Origin: Microbacterium sp. M28
Lineage (GTDB): Bacteria > Actinomycetota > Actinomycetes > Actinomycetales > Microbacteriaceae
Direction of reading: 5' to 3'
DNA length: 64,000 nt
Assembly: GCF_025836995.1 (NCBI RefSeq)
Contig: NZ_CP107546.1
Coordinates: 372,001 to 436,000 of the forward strand
A program made the position numbers and the translations under genes. How positions within the stretch are numbered: the stretch's first letter is position 1; the number at the start of each line of letters is the position of its first letter. Positions 19,065-27,440 of this stretch are shown in pieces. The notes below the pieces were generated by a model that saw only the letters and a list, made by a program, of their open reading frames with translations, was not told the origin of the DNA and searched no databases.

Positions 19065-19966
19065 CCACCACCACCGAGCCGGTGCGCACCATGCCGGTGC
19101 GCACCGCACCGCAGCGACCGATCCGCGGGCGCTCGTTCCTCGACCGGTTCAAGAGCGGCAGCGCGACGACGGCGAAGTACACCAGTCTCGTGATCGCCGC
19201 GGTCGTGACCCTGCTGCCGCTGTCTGTCCTGCTGTTCGCGAGCATGAAGACCGCGCCGGAGTACGCGCAGACCGGTCCTTTCGACCCGCCGGCGAACTGG
19301 CTGAACTTCGAGAACTTCGTCACCGCGTTCACGAGCGGCAAGATGCTCGAGGGCTTCGTGAACACCACGATCGTGCTGGTGGTCTCGTTGGTCGGGACGA
19401 TCCTGCTGGGGACCATGGCGGCCTATGCGCTGGACCGGTTCGAGTTCCGCGGCAAGAAGCTCGTCTTCGGCCTGTTCCTGGTGGCGACGCTGATCCCCAG
19501 CGTGACGAGCCAGGTCGCGACCTTCCAGCTCATCAACGGCCTCGGACTCTACGACACCAAGGCGGCGCTGATCCTGCTCTTCATGGGCACCGACATCATC
19601 GCGATCTATCTCTTCATCCAGTTCATGCAATCGATACCGGTCTCGCTCGACGAGGCCGCGATGATCGACGGAGCGAACCGCTGGACGATCTACTGGCGGA
19701 TCGTGCTGCCCCTGCTGAAGCCCGCGATCGCCACGGTGGTCATCATCAAGGGCATCGCGGTGTACAACGAGTTCTACACACCTTTCCTCTATCTGCCGTC
19801 CGAAGGACTGATCTCCACGTCTCTGTTCCGGTTCAAAGGACCGTTCGGCGCGCAGTGGGAGGTCATCGCCGCCGGAACAGTCCTCGTCATCATCCCCACT
19901 CTCATCGCCTTCCTGCTGCTTCAGCGCTGGATCTACAAGGGCCTCACCTCAGGAGCCGTCAAGTGA
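19061..19966 (+). CDS. Mannoside ABC transporter permease 2 (MalG type)
   Basis: A 301-residue CUT1 permease with six predicted helices and the EAA loop LDEAAMIDGANRWTIYWRI. It starts at ATG 19061, inside the stop codon region of permease 1, and its own stop overlaps the GTG of the beta-mannosidase gene, so import and hydrolysis are translationally linked. It partners with permease 1 in the membrane. Confidence 0.92.
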   Translation: MTTTTEPVRTMPVRTAPQRPIRGRSFLDRFKSGSATTAKYTSLVIAAVVTLLPLSVLLFASMKTAPEYAQTGPFDPPANWLNFENFVTAFTSGKMLEGFVNTTIVLVVSLVGTILLGTMAAYALDRFEFRGKKLVFGLFLVATLIPSVTSQVATFQLINGLGLYDTKAALILLFMGTDIIAIYLFIQFMQSIPVSLDEAAMIDGANRWTIYWRIVLPLLKPAIATVVIIKGIAVYNEFYTPFLYLPSEGLISTSLFRFKGPFGAQWEVIAAGTVLVIIPTLIAFLLLQRWIYKGLTSGAVK

Positions 19967-22440
19967 CACTCGCCCCCGTCCGCATCCCTCTGCACTCCGG
20001 CTGGACCGTCCGTGCCGCACACGGCCCGGCACCCGAGGCCATCGACGGCAGGCGGATCCCGGCGACCGTCCCCGGCGTCGTGCACACCGATCTGCTCGCC
20101 GCAGGGCTGATCCCGGACCCGTATCTCGACGACAACGAATCGCTGCTCGCCTGGATCGGCCTGGTGGACTGGTCATACGAGACGACGTTCGACTGGGCGC
20201 CCGACGGGCACGACCGGCACGACCTCGTCTTCGACGGCCTCGACACCGTCGCGACCGTCCGCGTGAACGGGCACACCGTGCTCAGCGCCGCCAATCAGCA
20301 TCGCTCCTACCGGGTCGACGTGCGCGAGGCGCTGGTCGAGGGCTCCAACCGGCTCGAGGTCGCCTTCCGTTCGCCCGTCCGCCACGCGAACGCCATGAGC
20401 CAGGAGCTCGCTCCTCGGGCCCGCGCCTACCCGACGCCGTTCGAGGCGATTCGCAAGTCCGCGTGCAGCTTCGGCTGGGACTGGGGCATCGCCACCGCGA
20501 CGAGCGGAATCTGGCGCCCCGTGGCGCTCGAGTCGTGGTCCGTCGCCCGGATCTCCGAGGTGCGCGTCGCCGCCGACCGCGCAGAGCAGGGCGGCCGGCT
20601 CACCGCGCGCGTGCTCGTCGAGCGTGCGGAAGCCGTCGGCACCGCAGCTCTGACGCTCGACGTCTCCGTCGCCGGACGCTCCGCGACGGTCGATGTCACC
20701 GATGATGTCGCCGCCGTCGCGATCGACGCCCCGGATGCCGAACTGTGGTGGCCGATCGGGTACGGCGAGCAGCCGCTGTACGCGACATCCTTCGTCCTGT
20801 CGGATGCCGAGGGCGTACGTGACGCGACGGAGCGCCGGGTCGGGTTCCGCTCGGTGCGCTGGGACACGGCGGCGGATGCCGACGGCACCCCGTTCTCGCT
20901 CGTCGTCAACGACCAGCCGGTGTACGTCAAGGGCGTCAACTGGATCCCGGACGATGCCCTGTTCCCCCGTGTCGATCGCGCGCGCTATGAGCGGCGACTT
21001 CGCCAGGCCGCCGCGGCGAACCTCAACCTCGTGCGCGTGTGGGGCGGCGGCATGTACGAGTCCGAGGACTTCTACGACCTGTGCGACGAGCTCGGCCTGT
21101 TGACCTGGCAGGACTTCCTGTTCGCCTGCGCCGCGTATCCCGAGGAGGAGCCGATCCGCAGCGAGGTCGAGGCGGAGGCCAGCGAGCAGATCGTCCGGCT
21201 GTCCGCGCATCCGTCCCTCGTGCTGCTCACCGGCAACAACGAGAACATCTGGGGCTACGAGGATTGGGGGTGGAAGCAGGAGCTCGACGGGAAGACATGG
21301 GGCGCGTACTACTACTACGAGCTGTTCCCCCAGCTGGTCGACGAGCTGGCAGCGCACGTGCCGTACAGCCCAGGCAGCCCTTTCAGCCCCGGTGGGCAGC
21401 ATCCCAACGCCGAGCCGCACGGCACCATGCACCTGTGGGAGCAGTGGAACAGGCAGGACTACCTCACCTATCGCGACCACGAGCCGCGTTTCGTTGCGGA
21501 GTTCGGTTGGCAGGGACCGCCGGCGTGGTCGACCATGACGCGGTCGATCTCGGACGAGCCGCTCACACCCGAGTCGCCGGGCATGATCGTGCATCAGAAG
21601 GCGGCGGAGGGCAACGTCAAGCTGACCCGAGGCCTGCTGCCGCACTTCCGTGTGCCCTCCGACACCGACACCTGGCACTGGGCGATGCAGCTGAACCAGG
21701 CGCACGCGGTGCGTTTCGCGCTCGAGCACTTCCGCTCGCTCGCACCGCACAACGCCGGTGCGGTGGTGTGGCAGCTCAACGACTGCTGGCCCGTCACATC
21801 CTGGGCGGCGATCGACGGCGACGAGCGGCTGAAGCCGCTGTGGCACGCGCTCAAGAACGCGTTCGCTCCGAAGGCCGTGACGATCCAGCCGCGCGAAGCC
21901 GGCCTGAGCGTGATCGTCGGCAACGACACCGGGGAGGAGTGGGCGGGAGAACTCGTCGTCCGTCGGGTGCGATTCGACGGCACGGTTCTCGCCGAACAGG
22001 CGCTGCCGGTCACGGCATCCGCTCGTGGTGGGGCGACGGTCGTGATCGCCCCCGAGGTGGCGGCCGCGCAGGATGCCGCGGGCGAACTGATCGTGGCGAG
22101 CGTCGGCGACGCGAGAGGATTCTGGTACTTCACCGAGCCGCGGGACTCGCAGTTGCCGGCCGCCGACGTGGCGGTCGAGACGGCGAGTGTCGCCGATGGC
22201 ACTCAGGTGCGGATCACCGCGCACAGCCTGGTGCGGGACCTGTCGCTGCTGCCGGACAAGGTGCACCCGGATGCGTTCACCGAGGACGGGCTGATCACGC
22301 TGCTGCCGGGGGAGACCGCGACACTGCTCGTCCGGCACACCGGGCAGATCGACGCGGCGGCCCTGATCTCGCCGGCCGTGCTGCGCACGGCGAACGAACT
22401 GGTCGCCGGTTCTCGTCCGGTGAGCGAGGTGGCGAAGTGA
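19963..22440 (+). CDS. GH2 beta-mannosidase
   Basis: An 825-residue intracellular GH2 exo-hydrolase of the beta-mannosidase subgroup. Order: jelly-roll sugar-binding domain, immunoglobulin-like domain, (beta/alpha)8 barrel, C-terminal beta domains. WGGGMYESEDFYDLCDELGL is the barrel signature of beta-mannosidases. Glu427 in GNNENIWGYED is the acid/base and Glu513 in FVAEFGW the nucleophile. GTG 19963 overlaps the permease stop. It should release mannose from the ends of imported manno-oligosaccharides. Confidence 0.93.
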   Translation: MTLAPVRIPLHSGWTVRAAHGPAPEAIDGRRIPATVPGVVHTDLLAAGLIPDPYLDDNESLLAWIGLVDWSYETTFDWAPDGHDRHDLVFDGLDTVATVRVNGHTVLSAANQHRSYRVDVREALVEGSNRLEVAFRSPVRHANAMSQELAPRARAYPTPFEAIRKSACSFGWDWGIATATSGIWRPVALESWSVARISEVRVAADRAEQGGRLTARVLVERAEAVGTAALTLDVSVAGRSATVDVTDDVAAVAIDAPDAELWWPIGYGEQPLYATSFVLSDAEGVRDATERRVGFRSVRWDTAADADGTPFSLVVNDQPVYVKGVNWIPDDALFPRVDRARYERRLRQAAAANLNLVRVWGGGMYESEDFYDLCDELGLLTWQDFLFACAAYPEEEPIRSEVEAEASEQIVRLSAHPSLVLLTGNNENIWGYEDWGWKQELDGKTWGAYYYYELFPQLVDELAAHVPYSPGSPFSPGGQHPNAEPHGTMHLWEQWNRQDYLTYRDHEPRFVAEFGWQGPPAWSTMTRSISDEPLTPESPGMIVHQKAAEGNVKLTRGLLPHFRVPSDTDTWHWAMQLNQAHAVRFALEHFRSLAPHNAGAVVWQLNDCWPVTSWAAIDGDERLKPLWHALKNAFAPKAVTIQPREAGLSVIVGNDTGEEWAGELVVRRVRFDGTVLAEQALPVTASARGGATVVIAPEVAAAQDAAGELIVASVGDARGFWYFTEPRDSQLPAADVAVETASVADGTQVRITAHSLVRDLSLLPDKVHPDAFTEDGLITLLPGETATLLVRHTGQIDAAALISPAVLRTANELVAGSRPVSEVAK

Positions 22441-23411
22441 CCGAGGAGGGACGCGGCATCCTGGATTCCTACGTCGCCGGCATGACATGGGGATGGACGG
22501 GCATCCGCGGCACCTGGGCGGCGGATGCGGCATCCGAATCGATGGCGAGGATGGCGGACCTCGGGGTCACCTGGACCGCCCTGGCCTACGCGGTCGAGCA
22601 GGCCACGGCGCAGTCGACGGAGATGCCGTGGGACCAGGCGCCGACTGTCACCGACGATGAGATCGTCGGTGCCATCCGCCAGGCCAAGGCGCACGGGCTG
22701 AAGGTGTGCCTGAAGCCCGTCGTGAACGTGAGCGACGGGACATGGCGCGCCTATATCGGGTTCTTCGACTGGGACGTCCCCGGGGAGCCGAGCTGGACGC
22801 AGTGGTTCGCCGCTTACACGGAGTTCATCCTGCATGCGGCGCGGATCGCCGAGGCCGAGGGCTGCGAGATGCTCTGCATCGGCTGCGAGATGGTGCGCGC
22901 GGACGCCCGCGAAGACGAGTGGCGGGCACTGATCGCCGCGGTGCGCGACGTCTACACGGGAATCGTCACCTACAACTGCGACAAGTACCAGGAGGACCAC
23001 GTCACCTGGTGGGATGCCGTCGATGTGATCACCTCGAGCGGCTACTACCCGATCGACCGCTGGGATGCCGAGCTGGACCGCATCGAGAAGGTGGTCGATG
23101 CATCCGGAAAGCCGTTCTTCTTCATGGAGGCCGGATGCCCGTCGCGCACCGGCTCTCCGGACAGGCCGAACGACTGGAGCCTGCCCGGGGAGCCGTCGGG
23201 CGACGAGCAGTTGAGGTACTACCGCGCGATGTTCGCAGCCTGCGACGCGCGGCCGTGGATGCGCGGATTCATGCTGTGGGACTGGCCGCCGGTGCTGTAC
23301 GCCGAGTCGGACGCGAGCTCGAACGACGACTACTGTCCGTACGGCAAGCCGGCGGGGGAGCTCCTGCGAGACGCGTATCGGGCGAAGAGCGCAGCGCACA
23401 CTCTACGATGA
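22437..23411 (+). CDS. GH113 beta-mannanase-like hydrolase
   Basis: A 324-residue single-domain (beta/alpha)8 protein of GH113. Glu151 in CIGCEMVRAD (acid/base) and Glu231 in FFMEAGCPSR (nucleophile) fall at the same numbers I recall for characterised GH113 mannanases. It cleaves beta-1,4-mannan or manno-oligosaccharides. No signal peptide is seen, so unlike secreted mannanases it probably works on oligosaccharides in the cytoplasm, as a pair with the GH2 enzyme, to which it is coupled by a GTGA overlap. Confidence 0.85.
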   Translation: MTEEGRGILDSYVAGMTWGWTGIRGTWAADAASESMARMADLGVTWTALAYAVEQATAQSTEMPWDQAPTVTDDEIVGAIRQAKAHGLKVCLKPVVNVSDGTWRAYIGFFDWDVPGEPSWTQWFAAYTEFILHAARIAEAEGCEMLCIGCEMVRADAREDEWRALIAAVRDVYTGIVTYNCDKYQEDHVTWWDAVDVITSSGYYPIDRWDAELDRIEKVVDASGKPFFFMEAGCPSRTGSPDRPNDWSLPGEPSGDEQLRYYRAMFAACDARPWMRGFMLWDWPPVLYAESDASSNDDYCPYGKPAGELLRDAYRAKSAAHTLR

Positions 23412-23415
23412 TGTC

Positions 23416-24741
23416 GTGACCGAGACGCCGGAGAATCCGCAACCCACCCCGACGCCCGCCCCGGCCCCGTCAGGACCTCCTGCGCCGGATGCCGGTGATC
23501 ATGCCTTCTCCCCGGTGACCTCGTCGGCCTCGACCGAACCGTCGGCTCCCGCGGCGCCTGCGCAACCGGCCTTCATGGCGCCGGGTGGTGCCCCGGCACC
23601 GCAGCCGTATCAGGACGGCCTGCCGCCGTACGCCGGTGCGGCCGCGTACCCGGGTGCCGCCTCCGACCCGATCGTTCCGGCCTTCCCCAACGTTCCGGCC
23701 TACGACCCGAACGTCCCCGGTGGCGTTCCCCCTTACGGGGGCTACCCCGGTGCGGCGCCCGCGCCGAAGAAGGGCCTGTCCAAGGGGGCGCTGTTCGGCA
23801 TCATCGGCGGCGCGATCGCTGTCGTGCTCATCATCGCCGCGGCCATCATCGTGCCGGCGGCACTGCGCGGGCCGGCTGTCACGGCATCCGACGTCGTGGA
23901 GAACTACCTCACGGCGCTCTCGGAGGGCGACGCGGAGGCGGCGCTCGAGTACGTCGATCCCTACGGGGAGGAGGCGCTGCTGACCGACGACGTGCTGGCC
24001 GCGTCGCTCGAGCTGGGCGCGATCGAGGACATCGAGGTCACAGAGGTCACCGACAGCGACGAGTACGAGGCCACCGTGCCGGTCACGTTCACGATCGGCG
24101 GGGAGCAGATCTCGCGGGACTTCCAGGTGTACTCGTACGGTGACGACGAGTGGCAGATCGCCGACGGCCTGATCTCGGTGGCCGGGTTCTACGGTTTCGA
24201 AGGTCTCGGCCTGACGGTCAACGGCGTGGAGGCGCCGGAGACCGCCTACGTGTTCCCCGGAACGTACGAGCTCGCAGTGGGCGTGGAGCAGTTCACGATC
24301 GAGGGGGACGCCACGACGTTCGTCGTCGCGTCCGATGCGGATGCCGAGGTCCTCTGGGATCTGCGTCCCACGCTCACGGACGAGGGTGCTGCGCAGTTCC
24401 GCACCCTCGTGCGCGCCTCGGTCGAGGAGTGCGTAGCGATGAAGACGCTCACGACGCCGTGCGGCATGGACCTGACCGACATCGATCTCGACGGTCACGC
24501 ACCGGTCGAGGGGACCGTGACGCGCACCCTCACCGCCGAAGGTCAGGCGACGCTCGACAGCCTGACGGCGGAGGTCTCCTCCGGATCCATCGTCACCAGC
24601 TACGACACGATCGACGTCGACATGACCCTGCAGGGCGATCAGGGCGGAGCGATCTCCGAGTTCGAGGTGTGGTTCGGCGGCTACCTCGGTTCGCCGAAGG
24701 TCGACTTCGCGGACGAGAGCCCGGCGGTCGTCTGGGAGTGA
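23416..24741 (+). CDS. Membrane-anchored protein with Pro-rich cytoplasmic N-terminus
   Basis: A 441-residue protein I cannot assign to a pathway. Residues 1-120 are rich in Pro, Ala, Gly and Tyr (disordered, cytoplasmic). One membrane helix lies at about 125-150 (ALFGIIGGAIAVVLIIAAAIIVPAAL without charges). The outside part starts with a DUF4878-like alpha/beta module (ASDVVENYLTALSEGDAEAALEYV) and continues with beta-rich sequence. Four bases after the GH113 gene, but TACGAT 6 bases before GTG 23416 suggests its own leaderless transcript, so it may not belong to the mannan operon. Confidence 0.7.
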   Translation: MTETPENPQPTPTPAPAPSGPPAPDAGDHAFSPVTSSASTEPSAPAAPAQPAFMAPGGAPAPQPYQDGLPPYAGAAAYPGAASDPIVPAFPNVPAYDPNVPGGVPPYGGYPGAAPAPKKGLSKGALFGIIGGAIAVVLIIAAAIIVPAALRGPAVTASDVVENYLTALSEGDAEAALEYVDPYGEEALLTDDVLAASLELGAIEDIEVTEVTDSDEYEATVPVTFTIGGEQISRDFQVYSYGDDEWQIADGLISVAGFYGFEGLGLTVNGVEAPETAYVFPGTYELAVGVEQFTIEGDATTFVVASDADAEVLWDLRPTLTDEGAAQFRTLVRASVEECVAMKTLTTPCGMDLTDIDLDGHAPVEGTVTRTLTAEGQATLDSLTAEVSSGSIVTSYDTIDVDMTLQGDQGGAISEFEVWFGGYLGSPKVDFADESPAVVWE

Positions 24742-24747
24742 CGGCAC

Positions 24748-24773
24748 AGGGCGGATGCCGAGGCATCCGCCCT
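24748..24773. terminator. Bidirectional terminator hairpin
   Basis: AGGGCGGATGCC (24748-24759) and GGCATCCGCCCT (24762-24773) form a 12-bp perfect stem between two converging genes, so it can serve both strands. There is no T-run, as is common in high-GC actinobacteria. Confidence 0.75.
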
Positions 24774-24780
24774 CCCCGTC

Positions 24781-25446
24781 TCAGGCCAGGGCGTCCAGCA
24801 GCGCCAGGGCCGCGGACACCGACGACTGCGGGTTCTGGCCGGTGATGAGCCCGCCGTCGACCACGACGTGGTCGCTCCACGGCACGGCGGTCTCGACGTC
24901 GGCGCCCTGCGCACGCAACGCGGACTCCAGCAGGAACGGGGCGCGGTCGGCGAGTCCGCCCAGGCGCTCCTCCTCGTCGGTGAAGGCGGTGATGCGCCGT
25001 CCGGCGACCACGGGCGTGCCGTCCGCTGCACGGGCCGGCAGCAGCGCCGCGAGCCCGTGGCAGACCGCGGCGAGGGGACGCCCTGCTTCGATGGTGGCGG
25101 CGATCAGCGCGCCGGAGGTGGCATCGGTCGCGAGGTCCTGCATCGGACCGTGGCCGCCGGGGTAGTAGACCGCGTCATAATCGGTGCCGTCGATGTCCGC
25201 AAGCACGAGCGGGGCGTCGAGTCCGCCGATCGCGGCGATGGCGGCGGCATCTCCGTCCTGCAGGCTTCCGGCGTCGACGATCGGGGCGACGCCGTTCGGC
25301 GTGGCGAAGGCGACCTCGTGACCGGCCTCGGTCAGCAGACGGTGCGGCGCGAGCAGCTCCTCCGCCCAGTAGCCGGTCGGGTGCTCGGTGCCGTCTGTGA
25401 GCGTCCAGGTCCGGGCTCCGGTCACGACGAAGAGAATGGTGGACAT
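24781..25446 (-). CDS. DJ-1/PfpI (Hsp31-like) family protein
   Basis: A 221-residue class I glutamine-amidotransferase-fold protein of the DJ-1/Hsp31 kind. The nucleophile elbow is AAVCHGLAALLP with Cys129; the N-terminal Glu of YWAEELLAP (about residue 30) completes the usual Cys/His/Glu site, and GGHGPM is the family loop. Members act as glyoxalase III, deglycase-like or chaperone proteins under carbonyl stress. AAGGAG lies 5 bases before ATG 25446. Divergent from a LysR regulator, which probably controls it. Confidence 0.85.
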   Translation of the reverse strand: MSTILFVVTGARTWTLTDGTEHPTGYWAEELLAPHRLLTEAGHEVAFATPNGVAPIVDAGSLQDGDAAAIAAIGGLDAPLVLADIDGTDYDAVYYPGGHGPMQDLATDATSGALIAATIEAGRPLAAVCHGLAALLPARAADGTPVVAGRRITAFTDEEERLGGLADRAPFLLESALRAQGADVETAVPWSDHVVVDGGLITGQNPQSSVSAALALLDALA

Positions 25447-25538
25447 GCGGTCTCCTTGTTTCGAGCGGCGGATGCCGCCTGCGGGCGATAGTCGGGACAA
25501 CCGGGGCAACAATCACCGGATTCCGATACATTCACGAT

Positions 25539-26450
25539 ATGAGCGATCAGAATTCTGATGGTCTGGAGAGCCTGCCCCTGTGGCGGACCTTCCTCGCCGT
25601 GCACCGCTCCGGATCGGTCTCCGGTGCAGCCCGGATGCTCGGGATGGCCCAGCCGACGGTCACGGCGCATCTGCAGGCGCTCGAGCGCATCGAGGGCGAG
25701 ATGCTCTTCGTCCGTACCGCCAGAGGCATGCTCCCGACGGCGCGCGCCGACCTGCTGGCGACGCGGATCGCCGAGCCCTTCGACCGTCTCGTCGAGGCCG
25801 TCGGCGGTGGGGCGCCGGGCCGTGGGCCGCAGAGCATCCGACTCGGTGCCGCGGCGGAGTTCACGGCATCCGTCCTCCTGCCCGCTCTGGCGCCGGCGAT
25901 CGCCGAGGGGCTGCGCGTGCACATGACGACCGGCCTCGCCGATGATCTCCTCGACGCCGCGCGCGGGGGGCGACTCGATCTCGTCGTCTCATCGGTGCGC
26001 CCGCGAGGACGATCCCTTCCTGCGGTCGGCCTCGTCGACGAGGAGTTCGTACTGGTGGCGGGTCGCGACGTGGGGGTCGGCCCGGAGGATGTCGCGGCGC
26101 GTGGCACGCAGTCGCTGTCGGAGCTCCCGCTGCTCGCCTACGCGCAGGACGTGCCGATCCTGCGACGCTACTGGCGGCACGTGTTCGGCGCGCGACTGGA
26201 CCGCGAGCCGGCGCTCGTCGCCCCCGATCTCCGTGCGCTCGCCGCCGCGGCCGTCGCCGGCGCCGGCGTCACGGTGCTGCCGACCTACCTCATCCGATCC
26301 GAACTCGCCGACGGCCGCCTGCGGATGCTGGTGGCGACCGATGATCCACCCATCAACACGCTGTTCCTCGTCCGACGGCCCGGCGCGCCCGCCGAGGCCT
26401 CCCGCATCGTCGAGGACGCGCTGAGGCAGGGCGTCGTCGGCTGGACATGA
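25539..26450 (+). CDS. LysR-family transcriptional regulator
   Basis: A 303-residue LysR protein. The winged helix-turn-helix is LPLWRTFLAVHRSGSVSGAARMLGMAQPTVTAHLQALE; the effector-binding domain starts at about residue 95 (SIRLGAAAEFTASVLLP). ATG 25539 follows TACATT by 6 bases without ribosome site (leaderless). The 92-base gap to the divergent DJ-1 gene includes ATCACCGGATTCCGAT, an ATC-N10-GAT inverted pair that could be its site. The stop directly abuts the stop of the converging gene. Confidence 0.88.
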   Translation: MSDQNSDGLESLPLWRTFLAVHRSGSVSGAARMLGMAQPTVTAHLQALERIEGEMLFVRTARGMLPTARADLLATRIAEPFDRLVEAVGGGAPGRGPQSIRLGAAAEFTASVLLPALAPAIAEGLRVHMTTGLADDLLDAARGGRLDLVVSSVRPRGRSLPAVGLVDEEFVLVAGRDVGVGPEDVAARGTQSLSELPLLAYAQDVPILRRYWRHVFGARLDREPALVAPDLRALAAAAVAGAGVTVLPTYLIRSELADGRLRMLVATDDPPINTLFLVRRPGAPAEASRIVEDALRQGVVGWT

Positions 26451-27023
26451 TCAGCGGGACAGCCAGCCCCTGAGCAACCGGGTCACCCACGGCAGCACCC
26501 AGTACGTCATGACCGGGGTCAGAACGAGCGTCGTCACCAGGACGCGCAGCCAGACCGGCAGTTCGCCGAAGCCGGGCACGGGGGTCATGAGATACGTGAA
26601 GAGCAGGTTGACCGGGAAGAACCCGAGCCAGATCGTGACGGCCTGCTTCCACCGCACCGGGGACGACGCGTCGGGCTGTGCATCGCCGGGAAGCGGGACC
26701 GCGCCGGTCGCCGGTTCATCGAACCAGCCCTCGATCCCGGTGCGGCGCTTCGCGCGTTCGCTGAGGACGAGGCCCTGACCGGTCGAATGCCACTGGGCGC
26801 GCTCGGCGGAGTTCTCCCAGGCCTCGAGCGTCTCGGCGTTCGAGAACCGGTAGAGCATGTACCAGACGTGCGAACTCTCGCCTGCTCTGATCCATCCGGA
26901 GCCGAGGAAGCCGGGGTGCCGGTTCGCGAGATTCACGCCGGTCTGCACCCAGGCGGTCGCCTCGGCGATGTGAGCGGGGTCGACTTCGCGGCGGATGGAG
27001 ACGGTGATGGCTTCGCCGGACAT
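26451..27023 (-). CDS. Antibiotic-biosynthesis-monooxygenase-like domain fused to membrane tail
   Basis: A 190-residue protein. Residues 1-95 form an ABM/dimeric alpha-beta barrel domain (ITVSIRREVDPAHIAEATAWVQTG, FLGSGWIRAGESSHVWYMLYRF). Residues 125-185 hold two hydrophobic helices (VTIWLGFFPVNLLFTYLM and VLVTTLVLTPVMTYWVLPWV). Such fusions are known in bacteria but their role is unclear; ABM domains can be oxygenases or heme-related. GAGGA precedes ATG 27023. Confidence 0.75.
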   Translation of the reverse strand: MSGEAITVSIRREVDPAHIAEATAWVQTGVNLANRHPGFLGSGWIRAGESSHVWYMLYRFSNAETLEAWENSAERAQWHSTGQGLVLSERAKRRTGIEGWFDEPATGAVPLPGDAQPDASSPVRWKQAVTIWLGFFPVNLLFTYLMTPVPGFGELPVWLRVLVTTLVLTPVMTYWVLPWVTRLLRGWLSR

Positions 27024-27280
27024 GGTGGGTCCTCGGGGTTTCGGATGCTTGTGGCGCATACGAGTGTATGCCGAACGCCGAGGGGGAAGGGGAGACCCCC
27101 GCCGACCCGATTCGGCGGGGGTCTCGCGCGGTATGGAAACCGCGGGCGGGAGCAATCGGCTCACCGCGGCGCAGAAAGTCCCTGACTACCCGTTCCGGTC
27201 TGATTCTTCCGCGCAAGAGCAGTTGTAATCGCCCGAGGTGTCCGAAAGGTGAACGCGGATCGAACTTCGCGATCCGCGTC
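27024..27280. other. Divergent intergenic region with strong 14-bp hairpin
   Basis: No gene seen. GAGACCCCCGCCGA (27092-27105) and TCGGCGGGGGTCTC (27112-27125) form a perfect 14-bp stem with a 6-base loop, lying between the starts of two divergent genes rather than behind any stop codon. It is not followed by T-runs on either strand. Confidence 0.6.
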
Positions 27281-27384
27281 TGGAAGCGCTTACGAAATCC
27301 TCCCCGGTGATCAGTTAGTTCCCACTGGTTCAAAGAGATCACTGCTGGAAGCGCTTGCAGAATCTCCCGGGCGACTGCTAGCTT
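27281..27384 (+). promoter_or_regulatory. Promoter with two LacI-type operators for amylopullulanase
   Basis: Two near-palindromes with an AAGCGCTT core: 27284-27291 (in TGGAAGCGCTTAC) and 27349-27356 (in TGGAAGCGCTTGCA), 65 bases apart centre to centre. The second overlaps a -35 TTGCAG (27355-27360); an 18-base spacer leads to -10 TAGCTT (27379-27384). Two spaced operators suggest looping repression by a MalR-like LacI protein. No such gene lies next to it. Confidence 0.75.
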
Positions 27385-27440
27385 CGGGTCCACAGCACCC
27401 GGGCACGTCGCCGTGCCCTCCGTCCCGCAGGGAGACTCTC

